Source: an uncultured Burkholderiales bacterium | GTDB taxonomy: Bacteria; Pseudomonadota; Gammaproteobacteria; Burkholderiales; Burkholderiaceae_C | DNA: 64,000 bases | Reading direction: 5' to 3' | Assembly: GCA_903870145.1 (NCBI GenBank) | Contig: CAIQBO010000028.1 | Location: 1 to 64,000 of the forward strand | Shown: positions 44,161 to 53,816 of the stretch, piece after piece | How positions within the stretch are numbered: position 1 is the first letter of the stretch | Layout: each line of letters opens with the position of its first letter | Translations under genes and position numbers: made by a program | The notes under the pieces: model-generated | Told to the model about the DNA's origin: nothing | Seen by the model: only the letters and a program-made list of their open reading frames with translations | The model's database searches: none

Positions 44161-45135
44161 TCAGTCTGCGTAAACGCCTGCGGCCTTGATCACAGGGCTC
44201 CACTTGGCGATCTCAGCGGCCACAAACTTCTTGTGCTCAGCAGGCTCGACACGTTTGTCGGTGACGACCACAGCGCCTAGGCCTTCTTGTTTCTTGATGA
44301 ATTCAGGGTCTTTCAAAGCCGCTTTGAGTGCGGTATTGAGTTTGGCCAACACATCAGCAGGCGTGCCTTTGGGGGCATACAAACCGTGCCAAATGGTGAC
44401 TTCAAAACCCTTCAAGCCAGACTCTTGCATGGTGGGCAAATCTTTCAGCGCAGGCGTGGTCAAGCGCTTGCTGGTGGTGACGGCAAAAGCTTTGACTTTT
44501 TTGCCTTCAATTTGGCTGGAGGTGTTGGTGGTTTGATCGCACATCAGGTCAATTTGGCCGCCCATCAAATCGGTCATGGCCGGTGCAGTGCCTTTGTAGG
44601 GCACGGTGGTCATGTCAATTTGAACGGCGTTTTGAAACAGCAAACCACACAGGTGTGAGGCAGAGCCAACACCCGCATTGCCCAAGTTGATTTTGCCCTT
44701 GTTGGCGCCAAGCCATGTGGTCAATTCTTTGAAATTGTTGGCGGGCAAAGAAGGTTTGGCCACCAAAGTCATGGGCACATCGTTGATCATGCCCACGTAT
44801 TCAAAATCGCTGTCGACTTTGAAGGGAATGTTGCGCACCAAGGTGGGCATGGTGGCCATACCGATGTGGTGCAGCAGCAAGGTGTGGCCATCGGGCGAAG
44901 CCTTGGCTACTTTGTTGGCGCCAATGGAGCCACCTGCACCAGCGGCGTTGTCAACCAACACAACAGCGCCGCCCATGGGGGCGCGCATGGCTTCGGCCAA
45001 ATCGCGGGCCACGCGGTCAGTGGGTCCCCCTGCCGTAAAGGGCACCACCAAGGTGATGGGCTTACCGCCTGGAAAATTTTGCGCTTGCGCCACCAAAGAC
45101 AATGCGGCTGCAGCCAGAATGAGCATGCGTTTCAT
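44161..45135 (-). CDS. Bug family (TctC-like) periplasmic solute-binding protein
   Basis: A 324-residue tripartite tricarboxylate transporter receptor of the Bug family, abundant in Burkholderiales. It has a signal peptide (about 1-18, ending AQA-QN), then FPGGKPITLVVPFTAGGPTD, the typical first strand and carboxylate-binding loop. No TctA/TctB genes are nearby, which is common for Bug proteins. AGGAG lies upstream of the ATG. It is 137 bases after the CoA-ligase gene and may be the last gene of the large minus-strand operon. Ligand unknown. Confidence 0.9.
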   Translation of the reverse strand: MKRMLILAAAALSLVAQAQNFPGGKPITLVVPFTAGGPTDRVARDLAEAMRAPMGGAVVLVDNAAGAGGSIGANKVAKASPDGHTLLLHHIGMATMPTLVRNIPFKVDSDFEYVGMINDVPMTLVAKPSLPANNFKELTTWLGANKGKINLGNAGVGSASHLCGLLFQNAVQIDMTTVPYKGTAPAMTDLMGGQIDLMCDQTTNTSSQIEGKKVKAFAVTTSKRLTTPALKDLPTMQESGLKGFEVTIWHGLYAPKGTPADVLAKLNTALKAALKDPEFIKKQEGLGAVVVTDKRVEPAEHKKFVAAEIAKWSPVIKAAGVYAD

Positions 45136-45272
45136 AGATATCTCCTGATAAGAATTTGGCAGTTTAGTCTTTTAAATGGGCAAGTTTGAATCATGTAAGT
45201 ACTTAGGGCCGTGAAATTTATGAGTTTTTCACCAGTTGCTTGATGCAAACCAATCATTGCCAGCTTGCATTT

Positions 45273-46538
45273 TCACTGATAGCTGCGTGCGTCTTCAATC
45301 ACCTTGCCGTCGTTGGGCAATGAGCCCGGAGCTACGAGCAGCACATCTGCGCGAAGTTTGGTGATATCGCGAATGGCTTGTGACATTTGCGATATCAATG
45401 TGGTTTGGGCCGTGGCTGTTTGCTCGGCGGCTTCCACATGCAAAGCCATGCTGTCGTTGGCCATCTCACCTTGCACCACCAAGCGGGCGCGCAGTGCACT
45501 GGGAAAACGCCGAACGACCTCGGCCACTTGCCCGGGGTGAACGAACATGCCGCGCACTTTGGTGGTTTGGTCAGCTCGGCCCATCCAACCTTTGATGCGC
45601 TGGTGGGTGCGGCCGCTGGGGCATTGGCCACTCAAGATGGCAGACAGATCACCAGTGCCAAAACGGATCAAGGGGTAGTCTGGGTTCAAACTGGTGACCA
45701 CTACCTCGCCGACCTCACCTTCGGGCACTGGGTCACCGGTGCCTGGGCGCACGATTTCAAGGATCACGCCTTCATCGAGCACCAGGCCTTGGCGCGCGCT
45801 GGTTTCGTAGGCGATCAAGCCCACATCTGCCGTGGCGTAGCACTGATAGGCCGCCACGCCGCGCTGGGTGAACCAGTCGCGCAGGCTGGGCGGAAAGGCC
45901 TCGCCTGTGACCAAGGCTTTTTGGACACTGGGCAAAGCCACGCCCATTTCTTGGGCTTTTTCGAAAATGATTTTCAAAAAACTGGGCGTCCCCACGTAGC
46001 CGGCGGGGGCTAGCTCGGCCATGGCCTGGACTTGCTGCTCAGTCTGGCCAATGCCACCCGCAAACACCGTGCATCCCAGCGCGTGGGCGCCTGTTTCCAT
46101 CATGGAGCCGGCGGGGGTGAAGTGGTAACTGAAACAGTTGTGGATCAACTCGCCCGATTTAAAGCCTGCAGCGGCCATGGCTCGGGCCATGCGCCAGTAG
46201 TCGGTGTGCACACCCTCAGGCTCGTAAATCGGGCCGGGGCTGGCAAACACACGGGGCATTTTTTGGCCAAAATTCAGCGTGCTAAAACCCCCGAACACAC
46301 TGCCGCCCGATGCGCGCGAGGCTTTTTGGCGTTCGTGCAATTCGTGCTTTCGCACCACCGGCAATTGGGCCAAGGCGGCGCGGCTGGTGATGTCTTGGGC
46401 TTGCACGCCTTGCAAGGATTGGGCAAACGCCGGGGCATGCTTTTGTGCATGTGCTATTTGTGCCGGCAAGGCGGCCAGCAAAGCGGCTTCGCGCACAAGC
46501 GGGGCACGCGTCTCCAATGCATCTAAATGCGAGTTCAT
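45273..46538 (-). CDS. Phenylacetate-CoA ligase (PaaK)-like adenylate-forming protein
   Basis: A 421-residue member of the PaaK-like group of acyl-CoA ligases. YQCYATADVGLIAYE matches the A5 motif of PaaK, LIRFGTGDLSA the A7 motif, and GRADQTTKVRGMFVHPGQV the A8 hinge with a conserved Lys/Arg area. The Ser/Thr/Gly-rich P-loop expected near the N-terminus is unusual: RVFASPGPIYEPEG stands where SSGTTGKPT is normally found. This form recurs beside liv-type transporter genes as far as I recall, but its substrate is unknown. It lies 60 bases after livF. Confidence 0.8.
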   Translation of the reverse strand: MNSHLDALETRAPLVREAALLAALPAQIAHAQKHAPAFAQSLQGVQAQDITSRAALAQLPVVRKHELHERQKASRASGGSVFGGFSTLNFGQKMPRVFASPGPIYEPEGVHTDYWRMARAMAAAGFKSGELIHNCFSYHFTPAGSMMETGAHALGCTVFAGGIGQTEQQVQAMAELAPAGYVGTPSFLKIIFEKAQEMGVALPSVQKALVTGEAFPPSLRDWFTQRGVAAYQCYATADVGLIAYETSARQGLVLDEGVILEIVRPGTGDPVPEGEVGEVVVTSLNPDYPLIRFGTGDLSAILSGQCPSGRTHQRIKGWMGRADQTTKVRGMFVHPGQVAEVVRRFPSALRARLVVQGEMANDSMALHVEAAEQTATAQTTLISQMSQAIRDITKLRADVLLVAPGSLPNDGKVIEDARSYQ

Positions 46539-46598
46539 GCGAGGTCCTTGAAAATAAATAAGGTTGCGGCAATCAACAGTTGCGAAAAGCGCAAGTGC

Positions 46599-47408
46599 TT
46601 AGGCCAACCAGCGTTTTCGCCGCTTGTAGCTCTTGACGTCTTTGAAGCTTTTGCGCTCACCGCCGCCCACGCCCAAGTAAAACTCTTTGACGTCTTCGTT
46701 GCTGGCCAGCTCTTGCGCGGCGCCGTCCATCACAATGCGCCCGCTCTCCATGATGTAGCCGTAGTCGGAGTATTTCAAAGCCATGTTGGTGTTTTGTTCG
46801 GCCAACAAGAAGGTGACTTTTTCTTTTTGATTCAGGTCTTTGACGATGTTGAAGACCTCTTCCACAATCTGCGGGGCCAATCCCATGGAGGGCTCGTCGA
46901 GCAAGACCATGCTGGGGTTGGCCATCAAGGCGCGGCCAATGGCGCACATCTGCTGCTCACCGCCCGAGGTGTAGGCGGCCTGCGACGTGCGGCGTGTTTT
47001 GAGACGCGGGAAATAGTTGTAGACCTTCTCCAAATTGGCAGCGATCTCGCCTTTGTCTTTGCGCGTATAGGAGCCCGTGAGCAAATTTTCTTCAATGGTC
47101 AAGTGCGCAAAGCAGTGACGCCCCTCCATGACTTGGACCACACCGCGCTGCACCAAATCTGCTGGCGAGAGGTTTTCAATGCGCTCACCACGCAACTCGA
47201 TCGAGCCTTTGGTGACGGCGCCGCGCTCGCCCTGCAACAAGTTGGAGACTGCACGCAGCGTGGTGGTTTTGCCAGCGCCATTGCCACCCAGCAGCGCCAC
47301 GATGGCACCCTGTGGCACTTGCAGCGAGACGCCTTTGAGCACCAAGATCACATGGTTGTAGATGACTTCGATGCCGTTGACGTTGAGAACGATGTTTGTA
47401 GCGTTCAT
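46599..47408 (-). CDS. livF: Branched-chain amino-acid-type ABC transporter ATPase LivF
   Basis: A 269-residue ATPase of the HAAT uptake family. Walker A is GGNGAGKTT (about 37-45), the signature TSGGEQQMCAIGRALM and Walker B LLDEPSMGLAPQ are intact. A basic C-terminal tail (about 20 residues, KSYKRRKRW) extends beyond the usual LivF end. The ATG at 47408 follows the usual N-terminus; the longer frame upstream is not supported. It works with LivG, LivH, LivM and LivK encoded upstream in the same operon. Confidence 0.9.
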   Translation of the reverse strand: MNATNIVLNVNGIEVIYNHVILVLKGVSLQVPQGAIVALLGGNGAGKTTTLRAVSNLLQGERGAVTKGSIELRGERIENLSPADLVQRGVVQVMEGRHCFAHLTIEENLLTGSYTRKDKGEIAANLEKVYNYFPRLKTRRTSQAAYTSGGEQQMCAIGRALMANPSMVLLDEPSMGLAPQIVEEVFNIVKDLNQKEKVTFLLAEQNTNMALKYSDYGYIMESGRIVMDGAAQELASNEDVKEFYLGVGGGERKSFKDVKSYKRRKRWLA

Positions 47409-47507
47409 GATGCCCTTGCTGAAAAAATTGGAACCCCACTTCAAACCTGCACGCAAGTCTGAAGTGGAGCGGCGGTGCAGTTGTATGCGCCGCCACCCCG
47501 GTGCAGA

Positions 47508-48830
47508 TTAAGACTGGCAGTCGGCCGGTGTGCGGCGTGTCAGTTTTTTCTCGGCAGCGTATTTATCAGCAAACTGCTTGACCAGTGGTTTGATGATCGA
47601 TGTGTCAGCTTCGATCCAGTCGGAGATGTAGTTCCACTTCTTGCCGTCCCATGTGTGCAAGCGTGCAGCGCGTGAGCCTTCATGGTCAACGCACGATGTG
47701 CTCAGCGGTTTCATGACCGTGGACAAGCCCAGCTTGGTCAGCACTTTGTCGTCCATGTTCAGGTTTTCCAAGCCCCAGCGAATCTGATCGCCACTCATGA
47801 CTTTGCCTTTGCCGAAACGCTCTTGCGCTGCGCGAACGCCCTCGACCGCCAAAGCCGCACTGACCAAGCCACGGTTGTACAAAGTGGTGCCCACTTCTTC
47901 CGATGGGCCGGTGCCTAACTTTTTAGCGTGAAGAAACTTTTGCACGTCTTCAATCACTTTGCCGCCAGGGCCGGTGGCGACCAAGCCGGTATAGCCTTTG
48001 GCCGCTTCGCCGACATCTTTGACGTCAGGCTCAGCTGCAGACCACCAGACGCCGAACATTTTCTCGCGCGGGTAACCGGTGGCCACGGCTTCTTTCAAAG
48101 AAGCCGAGTTCATCACGCCCCAGCCCCACAACAACACGTAGTCAGGGCGAGCTTGGCGAATTTGCAGCCATGTGGCTTTTTGCTCAACGCCAGGCGCTGT
48201 CACGGGCAACAATTGCAGGTCGTAGCCTTGCATTTTGGCGCGCTCTTGCAGCAAAGGAATAGGCTCTTTGCCGTAGGGGCTGTCGTGGTAAACCAAGGCA
48301 ATTTTTTTGCCCTTGAGGTTGCCATTTTCTTTTTTGGTCAAGTGCTGCATGATGATGTCAGCGCCCGACCAGTAGGTGCCTTGCAGCGGAAAGTTCCACT
48401 TGAACACACCGCCGTCGCTCGACTCAGAGCGGCCATACCCGCCGGTGATCAAAGGGTTTTTGTCGTCCGGGGCTTTTTCTGTCAAAGCAAACGTGATGCC
48501 GGTTGACAAGGGCTGGAACACGCTGCCTTTGGCTTTGCCTTTGAGGCGTTCATAGCACTCCACGCCGCGGTCTGTGGCGTAGGCTGTGTCGCACTCTTCG
48601 TAGGTGATTTTGACGCCGTTGATACCGCCGTCGCGGGCATTGACCAAGCGCAAATAGTCAGAATAACCGTTGGCCCATGGCACACCGTTGGGTGCGTAGG
48701 CGCCGGTGCGATACGGCAACACGGGGAAGAACTGCTCTTTGGCTTGCGCATAGGCTGCGCTGCTGACCAAGGCACTGGAGGCGGCCGCAGCCACCACCGA
48801 TGCGGCCAGGACGAGTTGACGAAATTTCAT
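47508..48830 (-). CDS. ABC transporter substrate-binding protein, LivK-type
   Basis: A 440-residue periplasmic receptor of the branched-chain amino-acid/amide family. A clear signal peptide (MKFRQLVLAASVVAAAASSA, ending near AYA-QA at 28) and AGGAG upstream fix the start at 48830. The receptor is longer than LivK (about 370) and starts with QFFPVLPYRTGAYAPNG, a form common in transporters for aromatic or other hydrophobic acids in betaproteobacteria. The two acyl-CoA ligases in the operon suggest a carboxylic acid ligand rather than an amino acid; this is inference. Confidence 0.88.
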   Translation of the reverse strand: MKFRQLVLAASVVAAAASSALVSSAAYAQAKEQFFPVLPYRTGAYAPNGVPWANGYSDYLRLVNARDGGINGVKITYEECDTAYATDRGVECYERLKGKAKGSVFQPLSTGITFALTEKAPDDKNPLITGGYGRSESSDGGVFKWNFPLQGTYWSGADIIMQHLTKKENGNLKGKKIALVYHDSPYGKEPIPLLQERAKMQGYDLQLLPVTAPGVEQKATWLQIRQARPDYVLLWGWGVMNSASLKEAVATGYPREKMFGVWWSAAEPDVKDVGEAAKGYTGLVATGPGGKVIEDVQKFLHAKKLGTGPSEEVGTTLYNRGLVSAALAVEGVRAAQERFGKGKVMSGDQIRWGLENLNMDDKVLTKLGLSTVMKPLSTSCVDHEGSRAARLHTWDGKKWNYISDWIEADTSIIKPLVKQFADKYAAEKKLTRRTPADCQS

Positions 48831-48880
48831 GGAAGGTCTCCTGTTAAAAATAAAAATGAAGGGTTGAAACACCGGGGAAA

Positions 48881-49957
48881 TCAATGCGGGAACGGCCACA
48901 AGCGCAGCTTTTGTTTGCCCACACTCCACAGCTTGGCCAAGCCGTGCGGCTCTACGATCAAGAACCAGACAATCATGCTGCCGAAAATAATTTGCTCTGC
49001 GTGCGTCAAGGCGGCCGTGCCAACCTCGACACCCACCAGGCCGCCTAAAAATGGCAGCACTTGGTTGATCACAATGGGCAAGACCACGATGAAGCCTGCG
49101 CCAAAAAAACTGCCCATGATGGAGCCCATGCCGCCCAAGATCACCATGAACAACAGCTGAAAAGACCGGTCGACTGAAAACGCTGCCGGCTCCCATGAGC
49201 CCAAGTGCACAAAGGCCCACAAAGCGCCTGCCACACCGACGATGAAGGAGCTGACCGCAAAGGCGCTGAGCTTGGCGTACATGGGGCGAATACCGATCAC
49301 GGCAGCGGCCACATCCATGTCGCGAATGGCCATCCATTCACGGCCAATGGCGCTCCTGACGAGGTTCTTGGCTAACACGCCAAAGACCACCAAAATACTC
49401 AAACAAAAAATGTACTTTTGCAGTGGGGTGCTGACATCCAAACCAAACACCTTTAAGTTGGAAACCGAGGCGGTGCCTGATGCCGAGTCGTTGGTGAACC
49501 AGGTGATGCGCAAGAAAGCCCAGTCGCAAAAAAACTGAGCGGCCAAGGTGGCCACCGCCAAATACAAGCCCTTCACGCGCAAGCTGGGCACACCAAAAAA
49601 GATGCCCACCAAGGTCGCAAAAAAACCGCCCACCAACAAAGCCACCAGCAAGGGCATGCCCTCAATGCGAACCCAGCAGTTGAAAGCGGCATAAGCCCCC
49701 ACCGCCATGAAGGCCCCTGAGCCCAAGGAAATTTGTCCGCAGTACCCCACCAAAATGTTGACGCCCAAAGCAGCCAGCGCCAAGATCAAAAACGGAATCA
49801 AGATGGCGCGCATGACGTATTCATCGGCCAAGAAAGGCACAGCAAGAAAAGCAAAGGCAACCATCAACAACACAGCCCAGCGGTCTTGCGCAATGGGAAA
49901 TATTTGCTGATCCGCTTTGTAAGTGGTTTTAAATTGGCCATTTTCTCTGTAAAACAT
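48881..49957 (-). CDS. livM: ABC transporter permease, LivM-type
   Basis: A 358-residue inner-membrane permease with about nine to ten helices. The family motifs LGVNILVGYCGQISLGSGAFMAVG and the loop around GREWMAIRDMDVAAAVIG are intact (quoted here only as landmarks near residues 70 and 215). The start at 49957 lies one base after the livH stop, so the two permeases are translationally coupled. Confidence 0.9.
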   Translation of the reverse strand: MFYRENGQFKTTYKADQQIFPIAQDRWAVLLMVAFAFLAVPFLADEYVMRAILIPFLILALAALGVNILVGYCGQISLGSGAFMAVGAYAAFNCWVRIEGMPLLVALLVGGFFATLVGIFFGVPSLRVKGLYLAVATLAAQFFCDWAFLRITWFTNDSASGTASVSNLKVFGLDVSTPLQKYIFCLSILVVFGVLAKNLVRSAIGREWMAIRDMDVAAAVIGIRPMYAKLSAFAVSSFIVGVAGALWAFVHLGSWEPAAFSVDRSFQLLFMVILGGMGSIMGSFFGAGFIVVLPIVINQVLPFLGGLVGVEVGTAALTHAEQIIFGSMIVWFLIVEPHGLAKLWSVGKQKLRLWPFPH

Positions 49958-49958
49958 A

Positions 49959-50888
49959 TCAAACCCTGTCGATGATCTTCTCGCCAAACAAACCTTGCGG
50001 ACGTACCAACAAGAAGCCCAAGGCCAGCACATAGGCAAACCAAATTTCAATGCCGCCGCCCACATAAGGCCCTAAGAAAACTTCGGAGAGTTTTTCTCCC
50101 ACACCGATGATCAAGCCACCGATGATGGCGCCGGGCACAGACGTCAAGCCACCCAAAATCACCACCGGCAATGCGCGCAGCGCCACCGTAGACAAAGAAA
50201 ATTGCACACCCAATTTGGAGCCCCAAATCATGCCGGCCACCAAAGCCACCACACCGGCCACGCACCAGACAATGACCCAAATGCGGTTCAAGGGAATGCC
50301 GATGGACTGCGCCGCTTGGTGGTCATCGGCCACCGCCCGCAATGCGCGGCCTGTGGTGGTTTTTTGAAAAAACAAACTGAGCATGGCAACCAAAGCCGCT
50401 GCAATCACAGCGGCCACCAAGTCTTCTTGGTTGATCATGATGCCGCCCTCAAAAAATTTCTCGAAAGCCATCAAAGGCTCTTTGGGCATGCCAATGTCGA
50501 TCTTGTAAATGTCACTGCCAAAGATGGATTGACCCACGCCGTCTAAGAAATAGGTGATGCCCAAAGTGGCCATCAACAAGGTTGTGCCTTCTTGGTTGAC
50601 CAAGTGCCGCAGCACCAAATACTCCACCACCCAGGCCACGATGAACATCACGCCTGCAGCCAGCACAAAGGCGATCAAGTTGCCAACCACCGGGCTGGTG
50701 ATGCTGGTGTACAGCGGAATCCATTCGGCAAAACGGGCCATGGCCAAGGCAGCGAACAGCACCATCGCGCCTTGGGCAAAGTTGAACACGCCGGAAGCTT
50801 TGTAAATCAAAACAAAGCCCAAGGCGACCAAAGAATAAAGCATGCCGGCCATCAGGCCGCCGATCATGGTTTCTAGAAAAAATCCCAT
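49959..50888 (-). CDS. livH: ABC transporter permease, LivH-type
   Basis: A 309-residue permease with about eight helices. Its N-terminus (GLMAGMLYSLVALGFVLIYK) and GRALRAVADDHQAAQSIGI cytosolic loop are hallmarks of LivH. It pairs with LivM. It lies 22 bases after livG in an operon with all five transporter parts. Confidence 0.92.
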   Translation of the reverse strand: MGFFLETMIGGLMAGMLYSLVALGFVLIYKASGVFNFAQGAMVLFAALAMARFAEWIPLYTSITSPVVGNLIAFVLAAGVMFIVAWVVEYLVLRHLVNQEGTTLLMATLGITYFLDGVGQSIFGSDIYKIDIGMPKEPLMAFEKFFEGGIMINQEDLVAAVIAAALVAMLSLFFQKTTTGRALRAVADDHQAAQSIGIPLNRIWVIVWCVAGVVALVAGMIWGSKLGVQFSLSTVALRALPVVILGGLTSVPGAIIGGLIIGVGEKLSEVFLGPYVGGGIEIWFAYVLALGFLLVRPQGLFGEKIIDRV

Positions 50889-50910
50889 TTGTGTCTTTCT
50901 TTTCTCGGCT

Positions 50911-51693
50911 TCAGTGCGTTGTGCCCAGGTAGGCCCGGATCACTTCTTCGTTGTTGCGAACTTCTTCGGGGTTGCCATCGCCAATTTTTTTGCCGTAATC
51001 CAAAACCACCACCCGGTCTGAGATGTCCATCACCACGCCCATGTCATGCTCGATCAACACGATGGTGCTGCCAAATTCGTCGTTCACATCCAAGATGAAG
51101 CGGCACATGTCTTGCTTTTCTTCCACGTTCATGCCGGCCATGGGCTCATCAAGCAGCAGCACTTGAGGCTCCATGGCCAGGGCCCGGCCCAAGTCAACTC
51201 GCTTTTGCAAGCCATAGGGCAATTGGCCCACGGGCGTTTTTCGAAAGGCTTGGATTTCCAAGAAGTCAATGATCTCTTCGACCCGTTGTCGGTGCTGGCT
51301 TTCCTCACGCTCGGCGGGGCCGATGCGCAGTGCTTGCATGAAGATATTGCTTTTCATGCGCAAGTTGCGCCCGGTCATGATGTTGTCGATCACGCTCATG
51401 CCCTTGAACAAGGCCAAGTTTTGGAAAGTTCGTGCCACGCCCATCTCGGCGACTTGCCGACTGTTCATGTGGTCAAAGGTTTGCCCCCGAAAAGTGATGC
51501 TGCCTTCTTGCGGCGTGTAAACACCGTTGATGCAGTTGAGCATGGAGCTTTTGCCCGCGCCGTTGGGGCCGATGATGGCGCGCACTTCACCCTCGCGCAC
51601 ATTGAATGAAATATCGGTTAAGGCATTGACGCCGCCAAATCTCAGGCTGATGTTGTTGACGTCCAAAATGACGTCGCCAATTTCTTTGCTCAT
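50911..51693 (-). CDS. livG: ABC transporter ATPase, LivG-type
   Basis: A 260-residue ATPase with Walker A GPNGAGKSS (about 42-50), signature LPYGLQKRVDLGRAL and Walker B LLDEPMAGMN, plus the longer LivG-specific insert after Walker A (GVARTFQNLALFKGMSV). The ATG at 51693 gives the standard N-terminus; codons upstream to 51735 reach into the ligase gene and are not needed. The gap to the ligase gene is 16 bases. Confidence 0.92.
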   Translation of the reverse strand: MSKEIGDVILDVNNISLRFGGVNALTDISFNVREGEVRAIIGPNGAGKSSMLNCINGVYTPQEGSITFRGQTFDHMNSRQVAEMGVARTFQNLALFKGMSVIDNIMTGRNLRMKSNIFMQALRIGPAEREESQHRQRVEEIIDFLEIQAFRKTPVGQLPYGLQKRVDLGRALAMEPQVLLLDEPMAGMNVEEKQDMCRFILDVNDEFGSTIVLIEHDMGVVMDISDRVVVLDYGKKIGDGNPEEVRNNEEVIRAYLGTTH

Positions 51694-51709
51694 GTCTGTC
51701 GTTTCCTGT

Positions 51710-53656
51710 TCAAGCTGCGGCTTTGACGGGCGCAAACGTTTTGGAATCTGAAATTTTCAAAGTGGCGCTGACGCTGCCGCTTCGTCCGTCTTCAAACTTG
51801 ACCGTGGTCTCAATGAACTGCTGCGTCAAACCACCGTACAAAGCATCCACCAGCGGTTGGTATTTTTCTGCGATGAAGCCGCGCCGCACTTTGTTGGTGC
51901 GGGTGAGTTCGCCATCATCGGCGTCGAGTTCTTTGTGCAGGACCAAAAAGCGGTTGACTTGACTGCCGGCCAGCATCGTGTCTTCGGCCAAATCGGCGTT
52001 GACTTGCTCCACGCAGTCTTGAATGAGTTTGTAGACCTCATGTTTTTGCGCCAAGTCGGTGTAACCGGCGTAGGGCAAATTGCGCCGCTCGGCCCAGTTG
52101 CCCACGGCGTCAAAATCGATGTTGATCATGACGCAAACTTTCTCTCGCTGATCTCCATAGGCCACGACTTCTTTGATGTGCGGAAAAAATTTGAGTTTGT
52201 TTTCCACATACTTGGGTGCGAACATGGCGCCGTCGTTGGCGCCGCCAACAATGCGGCCCACGTCTTTGACGCGGTCAATGATTTTCAAGTGCCCATGGCT
52301 GTCTAGGAAACCTGCGTCACTGGTGTGGTACCAGCCATCTGCGGTCAAAACTTCTGCGGTGGCTTCTGGGTTTTTGTAATACGCCTTCAAGAGCCCTGGC
52401 GACTTGACCAAAATTTCACCGTTCTCAGCCACCTTGATCTCAACACCTTTGCACGGTATGCCCACGGTGTCTGCGCGGGCCTCGTTGTCGGGCTGCAAAC
52501 AGACAAACACGGCGGTTTCTGTGGAGCCATACAACTGCTTTAAGTTCACACCAATGGAGCGGTAAAAGGTGAACAAGTCGGGCCCAATGGCTTCGCCTGC
52601 GGTGTAGGCCACGCGCACACGGCTAAAGCCCAAGTTGTTGCGCAAGGGGCCGTAGACCATGAAGTTGCCAAGGCTGTACATCAGGCCATTGAACAAGCCA
52701 ATGGATTTGCCGTCGGTGCGCGCAGGGCCTACTTTTTTGGCCAATTGCATGAAGTAAGCGAACAGTTTGCGTTTGATGGCGCTGGCGTCTTCCATGCGAA
52801 TCATCACGCTGGTCAACATGCCTTCAAAGACGCGCGGTGGGGCGAAGTAGTAGGTAGGGCCAATTTCTTTCAAGTCGATGGTGACGGTGGCCGCCGACTC
52901 AGGGCAATTGACTACATAGCCGCACACCAGCCACTGCGCGTAGCTGAAAATATTTTGTCCAATCCACGCTGGTGGCAAGTAGGCCAGCACGTCTTCTGCT
53001 GAAGTCAAATGATCAAACTCGGCACCGGCTTGCGCACGGTCAATCATGCTGCCGTGGGAGTGCACCACGCCTTTGGGATTGCCTGTGGTCCCCGAGGTGA
53101 AGAACATGGCGGCCACGTCATCGGTTTGGCCTTTTTCAACTTCGCCAGTGAAAAAATCGGGGTGCAGCTTGGCAAAGACTTGGCCCGCAGCGAGCAGTTC
53201 ATCAAGCGCGCTCAAGCCCGCCTCATCGTACTTGCGCAGGCCGCGCGGGTCGTCATAAAAAATGTGCGTCAGGGCTGGGCAAGTCTCACGCACTTCGAGC
53301 ATTTTGTCGACTTGCTCTTGGTCTTCCACCACGCAAAAACGCACTTCGGCATTGGTGATGGGAAAGACACACTCGGCGGCAACAGCATCTTGGTACAAAG
53401 GCACGGGAATAGCGCCCAAGGATTGCGCGGCCAGCATGGTGGCGTACAAGCGGGGCCGGTTGGCACCCACCACAATCAAATGCTCGCCACGGCGCAATCC
53501 GGCTTGGTGCAAACCGCAGGCCATGTGCATGACCAAATCACTCATGGCGGACCATGAAGTGGTTTGCCAAATGCCATATTCCTTCTCACGCATGGCAGGC
53601 GCATCGGGGCGCTTGGCGGCATGCGCGAGCAGCAATCGCGGAAATGTGGTCTGCAT
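51710..53656 (-). CDS. AMP-dependent acyl-CoA synthetase (long-chain acyl-CoA ligase-like)
   Basis: A 648-residue adenylate-forming ligase that joins a carboxylic acid to CoA. The P-loop is FFTSGTTGNPKGVVHSH (about 186-202), GSTETAVFVC is the A5 motif, and GWYHTSDAGFLDSHGHLKI the A7/A8 region. The C-terminus TRTNKVRRGFIAEKY is typical of the long-chain-like (FadD15/bacterial ACSL) group. First gene of the minus-strand liv operon, divergent from a Crp/Fnr regulator. It probably activates the compound imported by the liv-type transporter; the substrate is unknown. Confidence 0.9.
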   Translation of the reverse strand: MQTTFPRLLLAHAAKRPDAPAMREKEYGIWQTTSWSAMSDLVMHMACGLHQAGLRRGEHLIVVGANRPRLYATMLAAQSLGAIPVPLYQDAVAAECVFPITNAEVRFCVVEDQEQVDKMLEVRETCPALTHIFYDDPRGLRKYDEAGLSALDELLAAGQVFAKLHPDFFTGEVEKGQTDDVAAMFFTSGTTGNPKGVVHSHGSMIDRAQAGAEFDHLTSAEDVLAYLPPAWIGQNIFSYAQWLVCGYVVNCPESAATVTIDLKEIGPTYYFAPPRVFEGMLTSVMIRMEDASAIKRKLFAYFMQLAKKVGPARTDGKSIGLFNGLMYSLGNFMVYGPLRNNLGFSRVRVAYTAGEAIGPDLFTFYRSIGVNLKQLYGSTETAVFVCLQPDNEARADTVGIPCKGVEIKVAENGEILVKSPGLLKAYYKNPEATAEVLTADGWYHTSDAGFLDSHGHLKIIDRVKDVGRIVGGANDGAMFAPKYVENKLKFFPHIKEVVAYGDQREKVCVMINIDFDAVGNWAERRNLPYAGYTDLAQKHEVYKLIQDCVEQVNADLAEDTMLAGSQVNRFLVLHKELDADDGELTRTNKVRRGFIAEKYQPLVDALYGGLTQQFIETTVKFEDGRSGSVSATLKISDSKTFAPVKAAA

Positions 53657-53749
53657 ACGGGTCCTTGTCTTTCAAGCCTTGTTCGGTGGCTTTGGCTCTT
53701 GTTCTTAATCAATTCAAGTCCGCATGCTAGGCTTTGATTTGACGCCAAG

Positions 53750-53767
53750 TTGTCATTTGGACGACAA
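53750..53767. promoter_or_regulatory. Inverted repeat, candidate Crp/Fnr-family operator
   Basis: TTGTC-N8-GACAA lies in the 160-base region between the ligase operon and the divergent Crp/Fnr gene. A two-fold site of this size fits the binding mode of Crp/Fnr dimers, although it is not the canonical Crp or Fnr sequence. Confidence 0.4.
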
Positions 53768-53816
53768 TTAAGGATCTGTGCACTACGGACTTTCCCTAGG
53801 AATGAGGGCCTCTTAC

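Noticed and set aside
48831-49337. Upstream extension of the LivK-type receptor
   Set aside because: It runs through livM in another frame; the signal peptide and AGGAG fix the start at 48830.
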